DNA of 44,351 nt, taken from Clostridiales bacterium. Its GTDB lineage: Bacteria; Bacillota; Clostridia; Oscillospirales; Oscillospiraceae. Positions within the stretch are counted from its first letter, which is position 1; each line of letters begins with the position of its first letter. The DNA lies in contig JAHAEW010000018.1 in assembly GCA_018374635.1 (NCBI GenBank), positions 1 to 44,351 on the forward strand, given 5' to 3'. Made by a program: the position numbers and the translations under genes. This document shows positions 23,607 to 32,728 of this stretch, piece by piece. The notes beneath the pieces were generated by a model that saw only the letters and a program-made list of their open reading frames with translations, did no database searches and was not told the origin of the DNA.

Positions 23607-24313
23607 ATCCCCACCTCCATGCATTGGCGCTGCAGATTCCGGAAGGCCACCCATGGAAGCCCCGCCTGTTTGAGTATCCGCTTGTGGAGGTAATAGAACT
23701 CGTGGAGCTGATACGGCGCTCCGGTCTTTGGGTTGAGGAACACATAGCGCCCGGTTTCCGGTATACCTTCCAGAAGATGCTCCGCCTTGCGGTTGAGGGC
23801 CAGCAAACGCTGGCCCTTGAGGATATACCGGCAGCGGATATGAAAATCGGCCCACGACAAGGTGATGAGTTCACATTGCCGCAGGCCGCTGGAGAGTCCT
23901 GTGTAGATGAGCGGAAGCACGCCAAGCTGTTCCGCCGCGTTCAGATATCGCTGGAGCTGCCCCAGGCGCAAGGGGGCCGTTTTATATTCCTCCGCCTGCG
24001 GTTCCCGGCAGAGCCGCACCGGGTTATAGGGGATAAGTTGGTCACGGGCCGCTTGGTCCATACAGCGCCGCAGGAGCAGGTGGACGCACCAGACGCTTCT
24101 GGCGCTGAGCCCCTGGCTCCGCAGGCTGTCATAGAAGCCGGTGACGGCATCTTCCGACAGCTCCGCCAGCGGAATGCTTCCGATTCCGGGGAGAATGTGG
24201 CGGTAGATCAGGTTGCGGTATCCGCCCACGGTGCTGTCGCTCCATCTGCCCTGGTTCTCGCAGAACCAGCGGTCGCACCACCGGCCTACGGTGCCGCCGT
24301 TTCCTTTCTGCAT
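23603..24313 (-). CDS. Truncated tyrosine recombinase-like protein, first of a tandem pair
   Basis: 236 residues. It has a SAM-like core-binding domain and the first half of a recombinase catalytic domain, with the Arg I box LSSGLRQCELITLSWADF. It ends at VAFRNLQRQCMEVGI, where an active enzyme would have FHDLRHT and then the His and Tyr boxes. The remaining catalytic residues are therefore changed or missing and it cannot cut DNA by itself. The start at 24313 follows GGAGGCGACG. The 4-bp ATGA overlap with an intact recombinase gene suggests it is kept as a DNA-binding partner rather than simply decaying. Decay through deletion is the alternative. Confidence 0.75.
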   Translation of the reverse strand: MQKGNGGTVGRWCDRWFCENQGRWSDSTVGGYRNLIYRHILPGIGSIPLAELSEDAVTGFYDSLRSQGLSARSVWCVHLLLRRCMDQAARDQLIPYNPVRLCREPQAEEYKTAPLRLGQLQRYLNAAEQLGVLPLIYTGLSSGLRQCELITLSWADFHIRCRYILKGQRLLALNRKAEHLLEGIPETGRYVFLNPKTGAPYQLHEFYYLHKRILKQAGLPWVAFRNLQRQCMEVGI

Positions 24314-24330
24314 ATCGTCGCCTCCCTTCG

Positions 24331-24371
24331 GCAACCGAACAATACCACAGAAAGAGGGAAATAGCTACTAC
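24331..24371. repeat. Integrase-leader repeat, copy 2
   Basis: Matches 7950-7992 with the blocks ATACCACAGAA and GGAAATAGCTACTA kept and the bases between them changed. As in the first copy it lies about 20-60 bases before a recombinase start. No excisionase gene follows here. Confidence 0.55.
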
Positions 24372-24482
24372 TTTATTGCCCCGCGGAGGTCACATCTGTC
24401 TCCATAAGCTGCGGAACCTGCCAGTCCCGTATTCCTTGTTTAGGCGGCGCATATTTTGTGCCGCTTGCGGCTTCTGCCTGCC

Positions 24483-24863
24483 TTACGACTCTGTTTCATA
24501 GGGCCAGGTGTTGATGCCGCCGAATTCGTAGATGTTGGTGTAGCCCAGTTCGGCCAGCGTGGAGGAGGCGGTCTTGCTGCGGTTTCCGCTGCGGCAGTAG
24601 ACCAGCACCGTGGAATCCTTCTCGGGGATCACCTCGGCGGCGGTCGTTTCGTCTATGGTGCCTACCGGCAGCAGCACAGCGCCGGGGATGTGGCCGCTGT
24701 CGTACTCATCCTGCTCGCGCACATCCAGAATGGTGACCTCCTGGGTATCCATCATCTCTTTGGCCTCTTCCTGGGTGATCTGCTGGTAGGCATCGCCCGC
24801 GGCAGTCCCGCCACATCCGGTCAGCAGGAAAAGGGCAAGCAGGAAAGGAATGATTCGTTTCAT
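24483..24863 (-). CDS. Rhodanese-domain lipoprotein
   Basis: 126 residues. A signal peptide with lipobox LLTGC (residues 14-18) would anchor it to the outer face of the membrane. A single rhodanese domain follows, with the active-site loop VYCRSGNRSKTA (catalytic Cys near residue 89) and the usual ILDVRE and HIPGAVLLP motifs. It would bind or transfer sulfane sulfur outside the membrane. The ATG overlaps the stop of the upstream SGNH gene by four bases, so they share a transcript that may continue from mcrC. A palindrome GCCGC-TT-GCGGC lies about 10 bases past the stop. Confidence 0.9.
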   Translation of the reverse strand: MKRIIPFLLALFLLTGCGGTAAGDAYQQITQEEAKEMMDTQEVTILDVREQDEYDSGHIPGAVLLPVGTIDETTAAEVIPEKDSTVLVYCRSGNRSKTASSTLAELGYTNIYEFGGINTWPYETES

Positions 24864-25405
24864 TTAAGTTCCTCCAAAAGTCCGGCAGCGAAGGCTTTGT
24901 GGCCCTGCTCCGTAAAGTGTACGCCGTCATAGGCCAGGGGGATGTCCCATTTCCCGGCGTCGGCAAAGCGGATGCCCAGTCTCTCCGCCAGGGCCTGGCA
25001 GAGCTGTGCGAAGGTGCGGGAGTCCTCAATGAGCTGCGGGCTGGGCACCCACTCGCCCATAGCCATTGGCGGCGGTGCAATCAGCAGAATCTTGTTGCTG
25101 TTCAGGGAAATGCCGGAGAGAAACCTCTCCAGCCGCTCGGCAGCCTGCTCCGGGCTTCGCCCCTGGAGCAGGTCGTTGGTCCCAAGCATGACGATCAGCA
25201 GATCGGTGTCAGCAGGGAAGGCTGGGACAGTGGCTGGAATCTCCCGGCCGTTCTGCCCCATGTTGAAGATCGTCCATCCGTTCTCCACGGCCAGAATATC
25301 CACCCACCGGCAGTCCACATCATAACGCCCGCCGAAATAGCCCCGGGGGTCATAGCCGTAGGTGTTAGAGTCGCCAAAGCAGATTACCATCATCTTGTAT
25401 CTCAT
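24860..25405 (-). CDS. SGNH/GDSL-family hydrolase
   Basis: 181 residues with all four SGNH blocks: GDSNTYG (Ser), a Gly in FNMGQNG, GTNDLLQ (Asn), and DGVHFTEQGH (Asp and His) near the C-terminus. There is no signal peptide, so it is a cytoplasmic esterase or lipase-like enzyme, similar to arylesterase-type GDSL proteins. The start may be ATG 25405 or ATG 25390; AGAGGGG is directly against the first and 12 bases from the second. It begins 21 bases after mcrC ends, on the same strand, so it may be the ninth gene of the restriction operon, or a core gene beside the insertion. Confidence 0.9.
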   Translation of the reverse strand: MRYKMMVICFGDSNTYGYDPRGYFGGRYDVDCRWVDILAVENGWTIFNMGQNGREIPATVPAFPADTDLLIVMLGTNDLLQGRSPEQAAERLERFLSGISLNSNKILLIAPPPMAMGEWVPSPQLIEDSRTFAQLCQALAERLGIRFADAGKWDIPLAYDGVHFTEQGHKAFAAGLLEELK

Positions 25406-25426
25406 CCCCTCTGTGTGGTATCGCTA

Positions 25427-26719
25427 TCATAGATCCAGCAACTGTTTTACAGCTTCGGCCATGGCAATTGGAGAATCCAAATGCAAGGTCTGCACCTTGA
25501 CCAAATTCCCGCTGGGCGAGGAATAGCAGAGAGGGACTTGCTGACCTGCCATTGCTTCACAATTTGGATAAAGCAACACTGTCTGTTGTGCCGCATATTC
25601 TTTTTGATATGCGTACATCTGGTACATATCGGACTGTGAGATACCATAGTTGTGCCACTGGGGGGATAGAAGTTTCCACTTGGTATCCAATACAGTCCGC
25701 TCGCCGCAGTTCAAATCTTCAATGACCAAGTCTGGCCGCAGGGCAAACTGCTTCCGGGGTAGTTCGAAGAGGTACTTGCCCTTTGCCTGCACATGCACAC
25801 GATATTGCCTGGAGTCCAAATTCCGCCGTAGCACCGCTGCCACATAGCTTTCAAACACACGCTCCATAGGAAAGAGGAGCGCCAGCGCGGCTTCGCCGCC
25901 AGAAAAGGCGGTAAAGCTCTTTCCCTGCAAAAATACCCGGCACAGCTCCAGCAGTCGCCGGTAGTCCGCCATGGAGCGGGACTGACCGCAGCGCAGGAAG
26001 TCCTGCTCCACATGCTTGGACACCGGAACTTGATCCATGACAGATAACACAATTCGAAGATCCTTGCGGTTTTGCAGGTCTGTGGCATACCGCTGTAGAT
26101 AGGCGGCGGTTGACTTGACCAGCCGGTTTTCCGGGCAGTCTACGCTGAACACATCGTACTCCACGAAGATTCGCTCCCGGTGCAGCAGATTTTTTCGGAT
26201 ATGCTCCGAGAATACGATTTTCCCACGGACGCAGGTTTCATTTTCCTGTGTTAGCGTATAATCCGATTTTAAACCGCGTTGAATCAGCCGGTGGGCCTCG
26301 TCCAAAAACATGCGCACGAACAGATCCAGCAGGCGCATACGGGAAGTATTCAGGTGGGCGGTACGAAATGTCTTGAACGGAGCCTCCTGAACCGTTCGCA
26401 GCATAGTGAGAAACACTTTGCGGACAGCCTGGTCGCTGTCGTCTCCCTCCAGCGTCAGTTTGGGCAGGATCTCGATCTCTGTTCCGTCTCTGGTGGTAAT
26501 AACCCCCACATAGTTTTTGGCGGTGATCACTTTACCCACGCTGGGTTTTGCGCTCAGGCTCATCAATTCCAGCGGCTGGGTGCCGGAATGTTCCTCCCGG
26601 TTGGAGAGAATAAACTGCTCCAGCTGATCAAAGGCGTGCTCCGGCAGAGAAATCATGCCTGCCCGCAGTGGACCGTTCCGGGTAAACCCCATATATTCCC
26701 GAATGGTATATTGTCTCAA
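25427..26719 (-). CDS. mcrC: McrC-like nuclease subunit of an McrBC system
   Basis: 430 residues. The N-terminal half is the McrC beta domain that contacts the McrB hexamer. The C-terminal half is a PD-(D/E)xK nuclease with motif RPDLVIED...TVLDTKWK (about residues 325-350), which supplies Asp, Asp and Lys. With McrB it cuts DNA carrying modified cytosine or other bases. Translation starts at TTG 26719, after GGGAGGTG. It follows mcrB after 30 bases in the same operon. Length and motif order agree with McrC of other Firmicutes. Confidence 0.92.
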   Translation of the reverse strand: MRQYTIREYMGFTRNGPLRAGMISLPEHAFDQLEQFILSNREEHSGTQPLELMSLSAKPSVGKVITAKNYVGVITTRDGTEIEILPKLTLEGDDSDQAVRKVFLTMLRTVQEAPFKTFRTAHLNTSRMRLLDLFVRMFLDEAHRLIQRGLKSDYTLTQENETCVRGKIVFSEHIRKNLLHRERIFVEYDVFSVDCPENRLVKSTAAYLQRYATDLQNRKDLRIVLSVMDQVPVSKHVEQDFLRCGQSRSMADYRRLLELCRVFLQGKSFTAFSGGEAALALLFPMERVFESYVAAVLRRNLDSRQYRVHVQAKGKYLFELPRKQFALRPDLVIEDLNCGERTVLDTKWKLLSPQWHNYGISQSDMYQMYAYQKEYAAQQTVLLYPNCEAMAGQQVPLCYSSPSGNLVKVQTLHLDSPIAMAEAVKQLLDL

Positions 26720-26749
26720 TGGAGCTCACCTCCCAATGGAATGCGCCGG

Positions 26750-29700
26750 TCAGAGATTCCGGTATACTTCCACATCAAAGAAAGCAGCCGGATTGATACG
26801 ATATGTGGGATTTACTTCAAACTCAGGTTCCACCCCGAACAGGCTTTGCAAATCCACGGGTTCCACCTTGAAAAATTGCTGCTGTTCCGGACGCTTCCTG
26901 TCCCCCAATACCAGACAGATCTTCTCATAGTCGTCATAGAAATACTCCTGAAGAAGCGGAACAACTTTATCCCGGAAGATCTCCCCCAAGGTCTGAATAG
27001 ACGGGGATTGCCGCAGGGGGGTAAAGAAAGCATGTCCCAGTGTATGCTCCCGGTCAAACAGCACCTCGATCCGGCGGTTCAATGTGGTGAGCAGGCCACT
27101 GATGGAAATGCCTTCGACCTCTACACCATCCAGTACGCCGCTGTCCGGCATCATTTCCACGAAACTGAATCGGCGCCGAAGGGCAGTATCCAGCAGAGCG
27201 ATGGAACGGTCTGCCGTATTCATGGTGCCCAATAGATAGACATTATCCGGAATTCCAAACTCTTCATGGGAATAGGGCAGCTTTGCCTGCAATTCTTCCC
27301 TCTGCCCCAGGCGCTTGGGCGGCTCAATCAGGGTAATGAGCTCGCCAAAAATTTTCGAGATATTGCCGCGGTTGATTTCATCGATGATAAATACATATGG
27401 GCCTTTGGTACCCTTCACCGAGGCCGAGCCCGAAAATCCATTCTTATTCAGAACATCTATCACAGTCGGAACCGTGGTATTGAGACGATACACGGTGGAC
27501 AGGGTCAAACTCTTTTCAAGGCGGAATTCAGTGATCCCGATGTTCTTACCTTGTACCAACCATTTCACAGCTCGTAGCCGCTTATAGTGATCGAATTCTG
27601 GATGCCACTCAGGCTCTCCAGTCACGACACCAATCGCATCAATGGAGTGCGCAGTATAGCAGGAGAGAACAATATCTCCAGGCTGCATCCTGGACAAAAA
27701 TGCGTTCAGCACCGTTTTCCCGCCCACATGGTAGTCCATATCATCCGTGATGCTTTCCCCATATTCATCCCATCCAATCCGAATACACCCGTGATTCATA
27801 CAGTAATCTCGAACCGGATTGTCCCCTGTGCTTGCAAGAGACACTTTCCAGATTGTTGGGGCCTCTGAGAAACCATAGGGGTTTTGGTGGGGATCTACTG
27901 CAGGAGGCTGTGCTGTTGCACAGAATTTTTTGAATACACCATCGGCAATCTCATAGGAGATGTCGCCGGAGTTCTCTTCTTGATCCTCCGCAAAAACCGG
28001 GCGGATTCCCTCGATAAAGTCCTCGTAGCCGAAGGACTGGTGGAAGGTCGTAAATTCGATCCGCCCATCCTGCCGATACTGCCGGTATCGCTCCAAGACC
28101 TTTTCGTGGTTTTCAGCCTGGACTTCTTCCAGCGATTTTCCCTCTATGATCGCCACCGCATAGTTGGCAGTCTGATAGGTCTTTCCCGTCCCGGGAGGGC
28201 CATAAAGGATTGTATTCTTTGCAAAAGGCATCGGATTGCTCACCTCTTTCTGCGGTAGACGTTTCAGTGCATCTGCCAATTCATCACGAAGTTTCCAGGA
28301 GTATGTACCAGGCTGATCCTGGAGAGCTGTGCGGCCCACGAACAGAATCGGCCACCATTTCTGATCGTTGTTTTCATTCTGAACCAGGGGACAGCTCGTT
28401 TTTTCTTGCACTCTTCGGGCAAGCTGAACCATGCTGCCATTATAATGGGCAGAAGTATCCCCTAATTTCAGACTCAGCTGTTTACAGGTTGCCTCTCCAC
28501 CCAACTGTTGGATGGTCTTTAGGATTTTCAAATTTTCCACCGTGCAGATCGTTCTGTCAGCAAGAAGACCTAACCACTGTTCTGCGCTGATTTCTGGGTC
28601 GTACTCCGCCAAAGAGGGCCAGTAATCACTTTTATGCAGCTGACTTCCAAAGTAGATGATATCATCGGCTAACAGGTGATGTTCATCATCCGGATAATAT
28701 GCGCTCCCCAACTCTGCTCGCTTTTCCTCGAACATATTCAGCAGCTCTTTGTCCTGCTGGACACAAGTAAGAACTTGGTTGGCTACCTCCTGGTAGGCAA
28801 GCACATTCTGGGTGTCTCCCATTTTACAGGTAGTGCTTAAGCCTGTCTCTTCCAGAAAAGCCTTGAGCTTACCGTATTGATAAAGAAAATACCGGCCTGG
28901 CTGCGCAAAAAACAGATAGGTACAGATAGTGCGCTCCTTCTGATAATGCTGCTTCATGCTCTCTTTGAACTGATACTTGGCTAACAGGATATCTGCACTC
29001 TGCTTAAAGTTTTGGATCTGCTCGACAATATCCGCTCCGGGAGCCAGAAGCTGCTCAAACATGGAGCGAACCGTATCCGGCTCCTTTTCTGCAAAGAATG
29101 TAATCATCTTACAGGGAAACGAGTAGTTGGTGTCCATCAGATTTCCTGCTTGGGCCAAGGATTCCTTCAGCATTTCGGCGAAATCTGACCTTTCCGGCTT
29201 CCAATGTTCCTGGAAGCATTGAACGGCCCGCCATTTATAAGCTTCTTCCTGAAACCAGGTGGCAAAGGAATCCTTGTATTGGCTAATAACGCGATGAATG
29301 GGATCAGCAGACAACTCCCACGCCGCCATGTCCAAAATTCGATAATTTTTGAAAGAAAAGTTCGCATCCCGGAAGATCTTGATTTTCCGGCAATTTTCAA
29401 TGTAGGTCTCCAACTTGCCACGGGCATCCAGCTGTATCCCCAGGGCCTCAAAAATATCCTCACTGCCCACATTGCTGTTGATGACAGGGAAGGTACACGG
29501 CTTTAAGCAGTGGAGCACGACAGATGCTGCGGCAGCCTGCATCCCACGGAACGATTTTGTCAGCACCGATGCGGCACGCTGGTACATCTCCTCATCGTCC
29601 GTCATGTCCAGGAGATCCACGCACATCCGAATAAAAGCACACACCGATTTCACATCTGTTTTGTTCTGAAATGAGTAGAATCCGGTACCAAACAGTCCCA

Positions 29701-30031
29701 TATGGCCTGTGCCGGAAACGGCTTTTTCTTGGTGCTCGTATACCCCAGCTTCCACCCGCCTTTTCAGCTCATCAATCAGGTGATCCAGTTCTCGTTTGCG
29801 CACCTCGGGCAAGTGCGCCGCATGAACCGCCTCATGCTTTTTGTCATAGCTGTGCCGCCATGTTCCGATGCACATGAGATAAACGGCATTCAGATCGTGG
29901 TAGTCCAGTACAGCCTCATCCACATCACGATAGGCGGACACGATCGTGCGCACCAGTTCGTAGCTGCCATCGTGCTCATCAGGTGACAGTTCTGAGGCGT
30001 TCTTCAGTTTCTGTAATGTTGCTTGATTCAT
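26750..30031 (-). CDS. mcrB: McrB-like AAA+ GTPase with an EVE-like domain inserted in the motor
   Basis: 1093 residues. Residues 1-500 are a long helical N-terminal region I cannot name; about 500-590 resemble a winged-helix module (HYNGSMVQLARRVQEK). The AAA+ motor has Walker A GPPGTGKT (611-618), Walker B YVFIIDE (879-885), the McrB signature MNTADRS (937-943) and Arg fingers RRR (952-954). Between Walker A and Walker B lies a 135-residue insert (about 724-860) with EVE/PUA-type features (IWKVSLAS, CIRIGWDEYG, MQPGDIVLSC, AIGVVTGEPEW), a fold that flips and reads modified bases. The specificity domain thus appears to sit within the motor instead of at the N-terminus. The start overlaps the helicase stop (ATGA), with GGAGG ten bases upstream. 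Confidence 0.9.
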   Translation of the reverse strand: MNQATLQKLKNASELSPDEHDGSYELVRTIVSAYRDVDEAVLDYHDLNAVYLMCIGTWRHSYDKKHEAVHAAHLPEVRKRELDHLIDELKRRVEAGVYEHQEKAVSGTGHMGLFGTGFYSFQNKTDVKSVCAFIRMCVDLLDMTDDEEMYQRAASVLTKSFRGMQAAAASVVLHCLKPCTFPVINSNVGSEDIFEALGIQLDARGKLETYIENCRKIKIFRDANFSFKNYRILDMAAWELSADPIHRVISQYKDSFATWFQEEAYKWRAVQCFQEHWKPERSDFAEMLKESLAQAGNLMDTNYSFPCKMITFFAEKEPDTVRSMFEQLLAPGADIVEQIQNFKQSADILLAKYQFKESMKQHYQKERTICTYLFFAQPGRYFLYQYGKLKAFLEETGLSTTCKMGDTQNVLAYQEVANQVLTCVQQDKELLNMFEEKRAELGSAYYPDDEHHLLADDIIYFGSQLHKSDYWPSLAEYDPEISAEQWLGLLADRTICTVENLKILKTIQQLGGEATCKQLSLKLGDTSAHYNGSMVQLARRVQEKTSCPLVQNENNDQKWWPILFVGRTALQDQPGTYSWKLRDELADALKRLPQKEVSNPMPFAKNTILYGPPGTGKTYQTANYAVAIIEGKSLEEVQAENHEKVLERYRQYRQDGRIEFTTFHQSFGYEDFIEGIRPVFAEDQEENSGDISYEIADGVFKKFCATAQPPAVDPHQNPYGFSEAPTIWKVSLASTGDNPVRDYCMNHGCIRIGWDEYGESITDDMDYHVGGKTVLNAFLSRMQPGDIVLSCYTAHSIDAIGVVTGEPEWHPEFDHYKRLRAVKWLVQGKNIGITEFRLEKSLTLSTVYRLNTTVPTVIDVLNKNGFSGSASVKGTKGPYVFIIDEINRGNISKIFGELITLIEPPKRLGQREELQAKLPYSHEEFGIPDNVYLLGTMNTADRSIALLDTALRRRFSFVEMMPDSGVLDGVEVEGISISGLLTTLNRRIEVLFDREHTLGHAFFTPLRQSPSIQTLGEIFRDKVVPLLQEYFYDDYEKICLVLGDRKRPEQQQFFKVEPVDLQSLFGVEPEFEVNPTYRINPAAFFDVEVYRNL

Positions 30032-32319
30032 TTGATGGCATCCTCCGTTCGCGCCGCCTGGAACCGGCCATAATACTGCTCCAGCTTTTCATCACAGGTC
30101 CGCTCGATCTCCTGCTTCTCCTCTCGGTTCAGCTTCTTCCAGACAGACTCATCCACCTGGATCACGCCCAGTGTCTTGGTGTGGTGGAGCATCTGCATGT
30201 CCTCAAACCGCTTGAAGGGGTTAGACAGGATATTCCGCTGGGCCTGAGCGTCGGTATAACTACCCTTGGCGTAGATGCTGTTGGCCTTTTCCACCACCAG
30301 CCCTGCCGCCTGGCGAGCCTCGTAGAACTCCCGGAAATAGGTGACGATATCACTGAGTTTTACTCGCCCTTTGTCATCAGCAAACAGCAGGACGGCTTTG
30401 AGCAAAATCGGTTTGTAGGAGTAGCTCATGTCCATCTGCCGCACCATATCCAAAAACAGGTCCTTGCGGTTGGAGTCATCGATCAGTGTCCAGCCATACT
30501 GCTCCGCATACTTCTGGAGCGTTTCCTCTTTGAAATATTTGAACGTCCGATGCTCGCTCATGGGCACCACCAGATCGGGCACCAGCAGGCCGTCCCGGAC
30601 ATACCGCTCGATGGTCTCCGTCTGCACGTCCACCCGGCGGACAAACTCCATCTGGGAGATCATCCCGGCGGCCTCCTCCTGCCAGTTGAAGATATCCACC
30701 AGCTCGTAGTCCAGGGCATCCACCGGCCAGTCGATGAGGGCGTCCGGGCGGTCACCCTTGTCATAAAGCCCCTGTTCGGTGGTTTTCTGCTGCTTTGTAC
30801 CCAAAACCAGGGCACCGGGCTTGTACTCTTTCAGCCGGAACAGCCGGTGCATGGAATAAGGCATATTGTACTGGCTGGCGTTGTCCACGAAGTCAAACAC
30901 CATCAGGCTCTCCTTACCGGGGGACAGCCGCATGCCGCGGCCCAGCTGCTGGGTGTAGAGCACCTTGGACATGGTGGGGCGGGCCATAAACAGAACTTCC
31001 GTGGCTGGACAGTCCCAGCCCTCGTTGAGCAGGTCGCAGGCGCACAGCACCTTGGTCACGCCCTGTTCAAACCGGGCCAGCACCTCCCGGCGGTCACTGG
31101 CTTTGATCTCTCCGGACACGGACTCAACGGCCACACCGGCGTCGTGGAGCCGCCCGGCGATCTCCTGGGCGTGCTTGACGGAGGCGCAGAAGATGACCGT
31201 CCGTTTGTCCTTCACATACTGAAGCCAGGTGTCCACGATGAGCTGGTTTCGTTCCGGCACGTAGATCTTGCTCTCCAGATCCCGGATGTTGTACTGGACG
31301 CTGTTGAACCGCACCTTGGTCAGATCGATGTTGGTATGGATGCGGATGCACCGCACCGGCACCAGTTCGCCAATCTCCACGGCGGTCTGGATGTCCAGCT
31401 TGTGGGCGGTATTTTTGAAAATATCCAGGATATTTTTGTCATCGGCACGCTCCGGCGTGGCGGTCAGGCCCAGGGTGAATTCCGGCGTGAAGTAGGACAA
31501 GACTTTCTGGTATGTATCGGCGGAGGCGTGGTGAGCCTCGTCTACGATGATATAGCCAAAATCATCCGACTTGAACCGCTCCAGATTTAGAGCTACGCTC
31601 TGGATGCTGCCGCAGACCACAAAGGCATTGCCCTGCTTCATGTTCTCCACATAGCGGCCCACCGTGGCCCGGGGCCACAGCTCCCGGAAGGTCTTGGTGG
31701 CCTGATCCACCAGTTCTACCGTGTGGGCCAGGAACAGCGTGCGTTTGCCGAACCGTTTGGCATCCATGACGGCGGTCACCGTCTTGCCGGTGCCGGTGGC
31801 GTGGTAAAGCAAAGCGATAGTTTCAAAGTTGCAACGCATTTCCTCCAGAGATGCCAAAGCCTGCTTTTGATGTTCTTTCAGTTCAAGCTGGGAGCCATCT
31901 AAGGACTTGCCCCGCTGGGTGGGGAGGTAGTCCTCGATCTCCTTAAAACTGGGGTGCTGACCCAGGAAAACCCGCAGTTCGTCCTTGACGGTTTCCGGTT
32001 GTTGCTGCATCTGCCGTACCGCCCAGCGGTATACATCCCAGCCCAGATAGATCATACTGTTCTGTTTGAGCAGGTCATCATAGAACTTGTTCTGGGAGAT
32101 CAGCTTGGGATTGTGGGATGCCTCGTCATCGATCTCGATAGCCACCTTCCGCCCGCCGTTTTCAATCAGAAAGTCGGCAAACCGGCTGTTCTGGTAGATG
32201 TCGGAGAAGGGGTATTGGGAGTAGAGATAGCCGGCCTTCTCAGCGCCGAAGGTGTCGGAGAACAGTTCGATGAACAAATCCTCGGCACTGCTGCCGGAGG
32301 CGGAGCGGTAGGTTGGCAT
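30028..32319 (-). CDS. Superfamily II helicase with N-terminal nuclease-like domain
   Basis: 763 residues. Residues about 10-100 look like a PD-(D/E)xK or Vsr/DUF559-type nuclease (FADFLIENGGRKVAIEIDD, then YLGWDVYRW). Two helicase domains follow: ATGTGKT (174-180), DEAH (260-263), LGLTATPER, and the C-terminal QQLGRGMRL motif VI. The last 200 residues are helical with no clear family. It resembles the Res/COG1061 group of restriction helicases. The ATG at 32319 follows GAGGTG by six bases; a GTG three codons earlier is less likely. It is embedded between a Myb-like gene and mcrB in one operon, so it is probably part of the same defence locus. Confidence 0.9.
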   Translation of the reverse strand: MPTYRSASGSSAEDLFIELFSDTFGAEKAGYLYSQYPFSDIYQNSRFADFLIENGGRKVAIEIDDEASHNPKLISQNKFYDDLLKQNSMIYLGWDVYRWAVRQMQQQPETVKDELRVFLGQHPSFKEIEDYLPTQRGKSLDGSQLELKEHQKQALASLEEMRCNFETIALLYHATGTGKTVTAVMDAKRFGKRTLFLAHTVELVDQATKTFRELWPRATVGRYVENMKQGNAFVVCGSIQSVALNLERFKSDDFGYIIVDEAHHASADTYQKVLSYFTPEFTLGLTATPERADDKNILDIFKNTAHKLDIQTAVEIGELVPVRCIRIHTNIDLTKVRFNSVQYNIRDLESKIYVPERNQLIVDTWLQYVKDKRTVIFCASVKHAQEIAGRLHDAGVAVESVSGEIKASDRREVLARFEQGVTKVLCACDLLNEGWDCPATEVLFMARPTMSKVLYTQQLGRGMRLSPGKESLMVFDFVDNASQYNMPYSMHRLFRLKEYKPGALVLGTKQQKTTEQGLYDKGDRPDALIDWPVDALDYELVDIFNWQEEAAGMISQMEFVRRVDVQTETIERYVRDGLLVPDLVVPMSEHRTFKYFKEETLQKYAEQYGWTLIDDSNRKDLFLDMVRQMDMSYSYKPILLKAVLLFADDKGRVKLSDIVTYFREFYEARQAAGLVVEKANSIYAKGSYTDAQAQRNILSNPFKRFEDMQMLHHTKTLGVIQVDESVWKKLNREEKQEIERTCDEKLEQYYGRFQAARTEDAIK

Positions 32320-32335
32320 AAAGGTCACCTCGCAA

Positions 32336-32728
32336 TCAATATCCAGATTTCTTCAGATAGGATGAGACACTTCCGGGCGTCCTTTTCAATATGTTTGCGA
32401 TTTGCCAGATGTTATTCTTTCTCCGGAAGTACAGGTCGTAGAGTTTCTCGCTTTCCTCCTTGGACCATGCTTTCCCTGTGTTGGGGTATTGCATTTTTCG
32501 GCGCTCTCTTTTCTTCTCCTGAGCCATCTCTTTTTCTTTTCTTTGTCGCTCCAGAATAGAGGCATAAGATTCCAGCGAGCAATGCTCCAATACCGCCTTT
32601 AGTGCCTCCTGAACCACCTCATTGGCACAGCAATCTGACGGCGGAAGCGCTCTGCCTGTGAGGGGATCGATGCCGATGCTCAAATTTTCCACCATGGTTC
32701 TGGCCATCAAATCATCTTTTCTATCCAT
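32336..32728 (-). CDS. Small protein with Myb/SANT-like C-terminal helix-turn-helix
   Basis: 130 residues. The N-terminal half (LSIGIDPLTGRALPPSDCCA) is of a kind I have seen beside restriction genes but cannot name. A charged linker (ERQRKEKEMAQEKKRERRK) leads to a C-terminal Myb/SANT-like or resolvase-type helix-turn-helix: KAWSKEESEKLYDLYF followed by IWQIANILKRTPGSVSSYLK. It overlaps the MazG-like gene by 8 bases and ends 16 bases before the helicase start. It could regulate the operon or target the helicase to DNA. Confidence 0.7.
   Translation of the reverse strand: MDRKDDLMARTMVENLSIGIDPLTGRALPPSDCCANEVVQEALKAVLEHCSLESYASILERQRKEKEMAQEKKRERRKMQYPNTGKAWSKEESEKLYDLYFRRKNNIWQIANILKRTPGSVSSYLKKSGY

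Noticed and set aside
29983..31590. Plus-strand 535-codon frame over the helicase gene
   Set aside because: Antisense shadow; the minus strand carries all helicase motifs.
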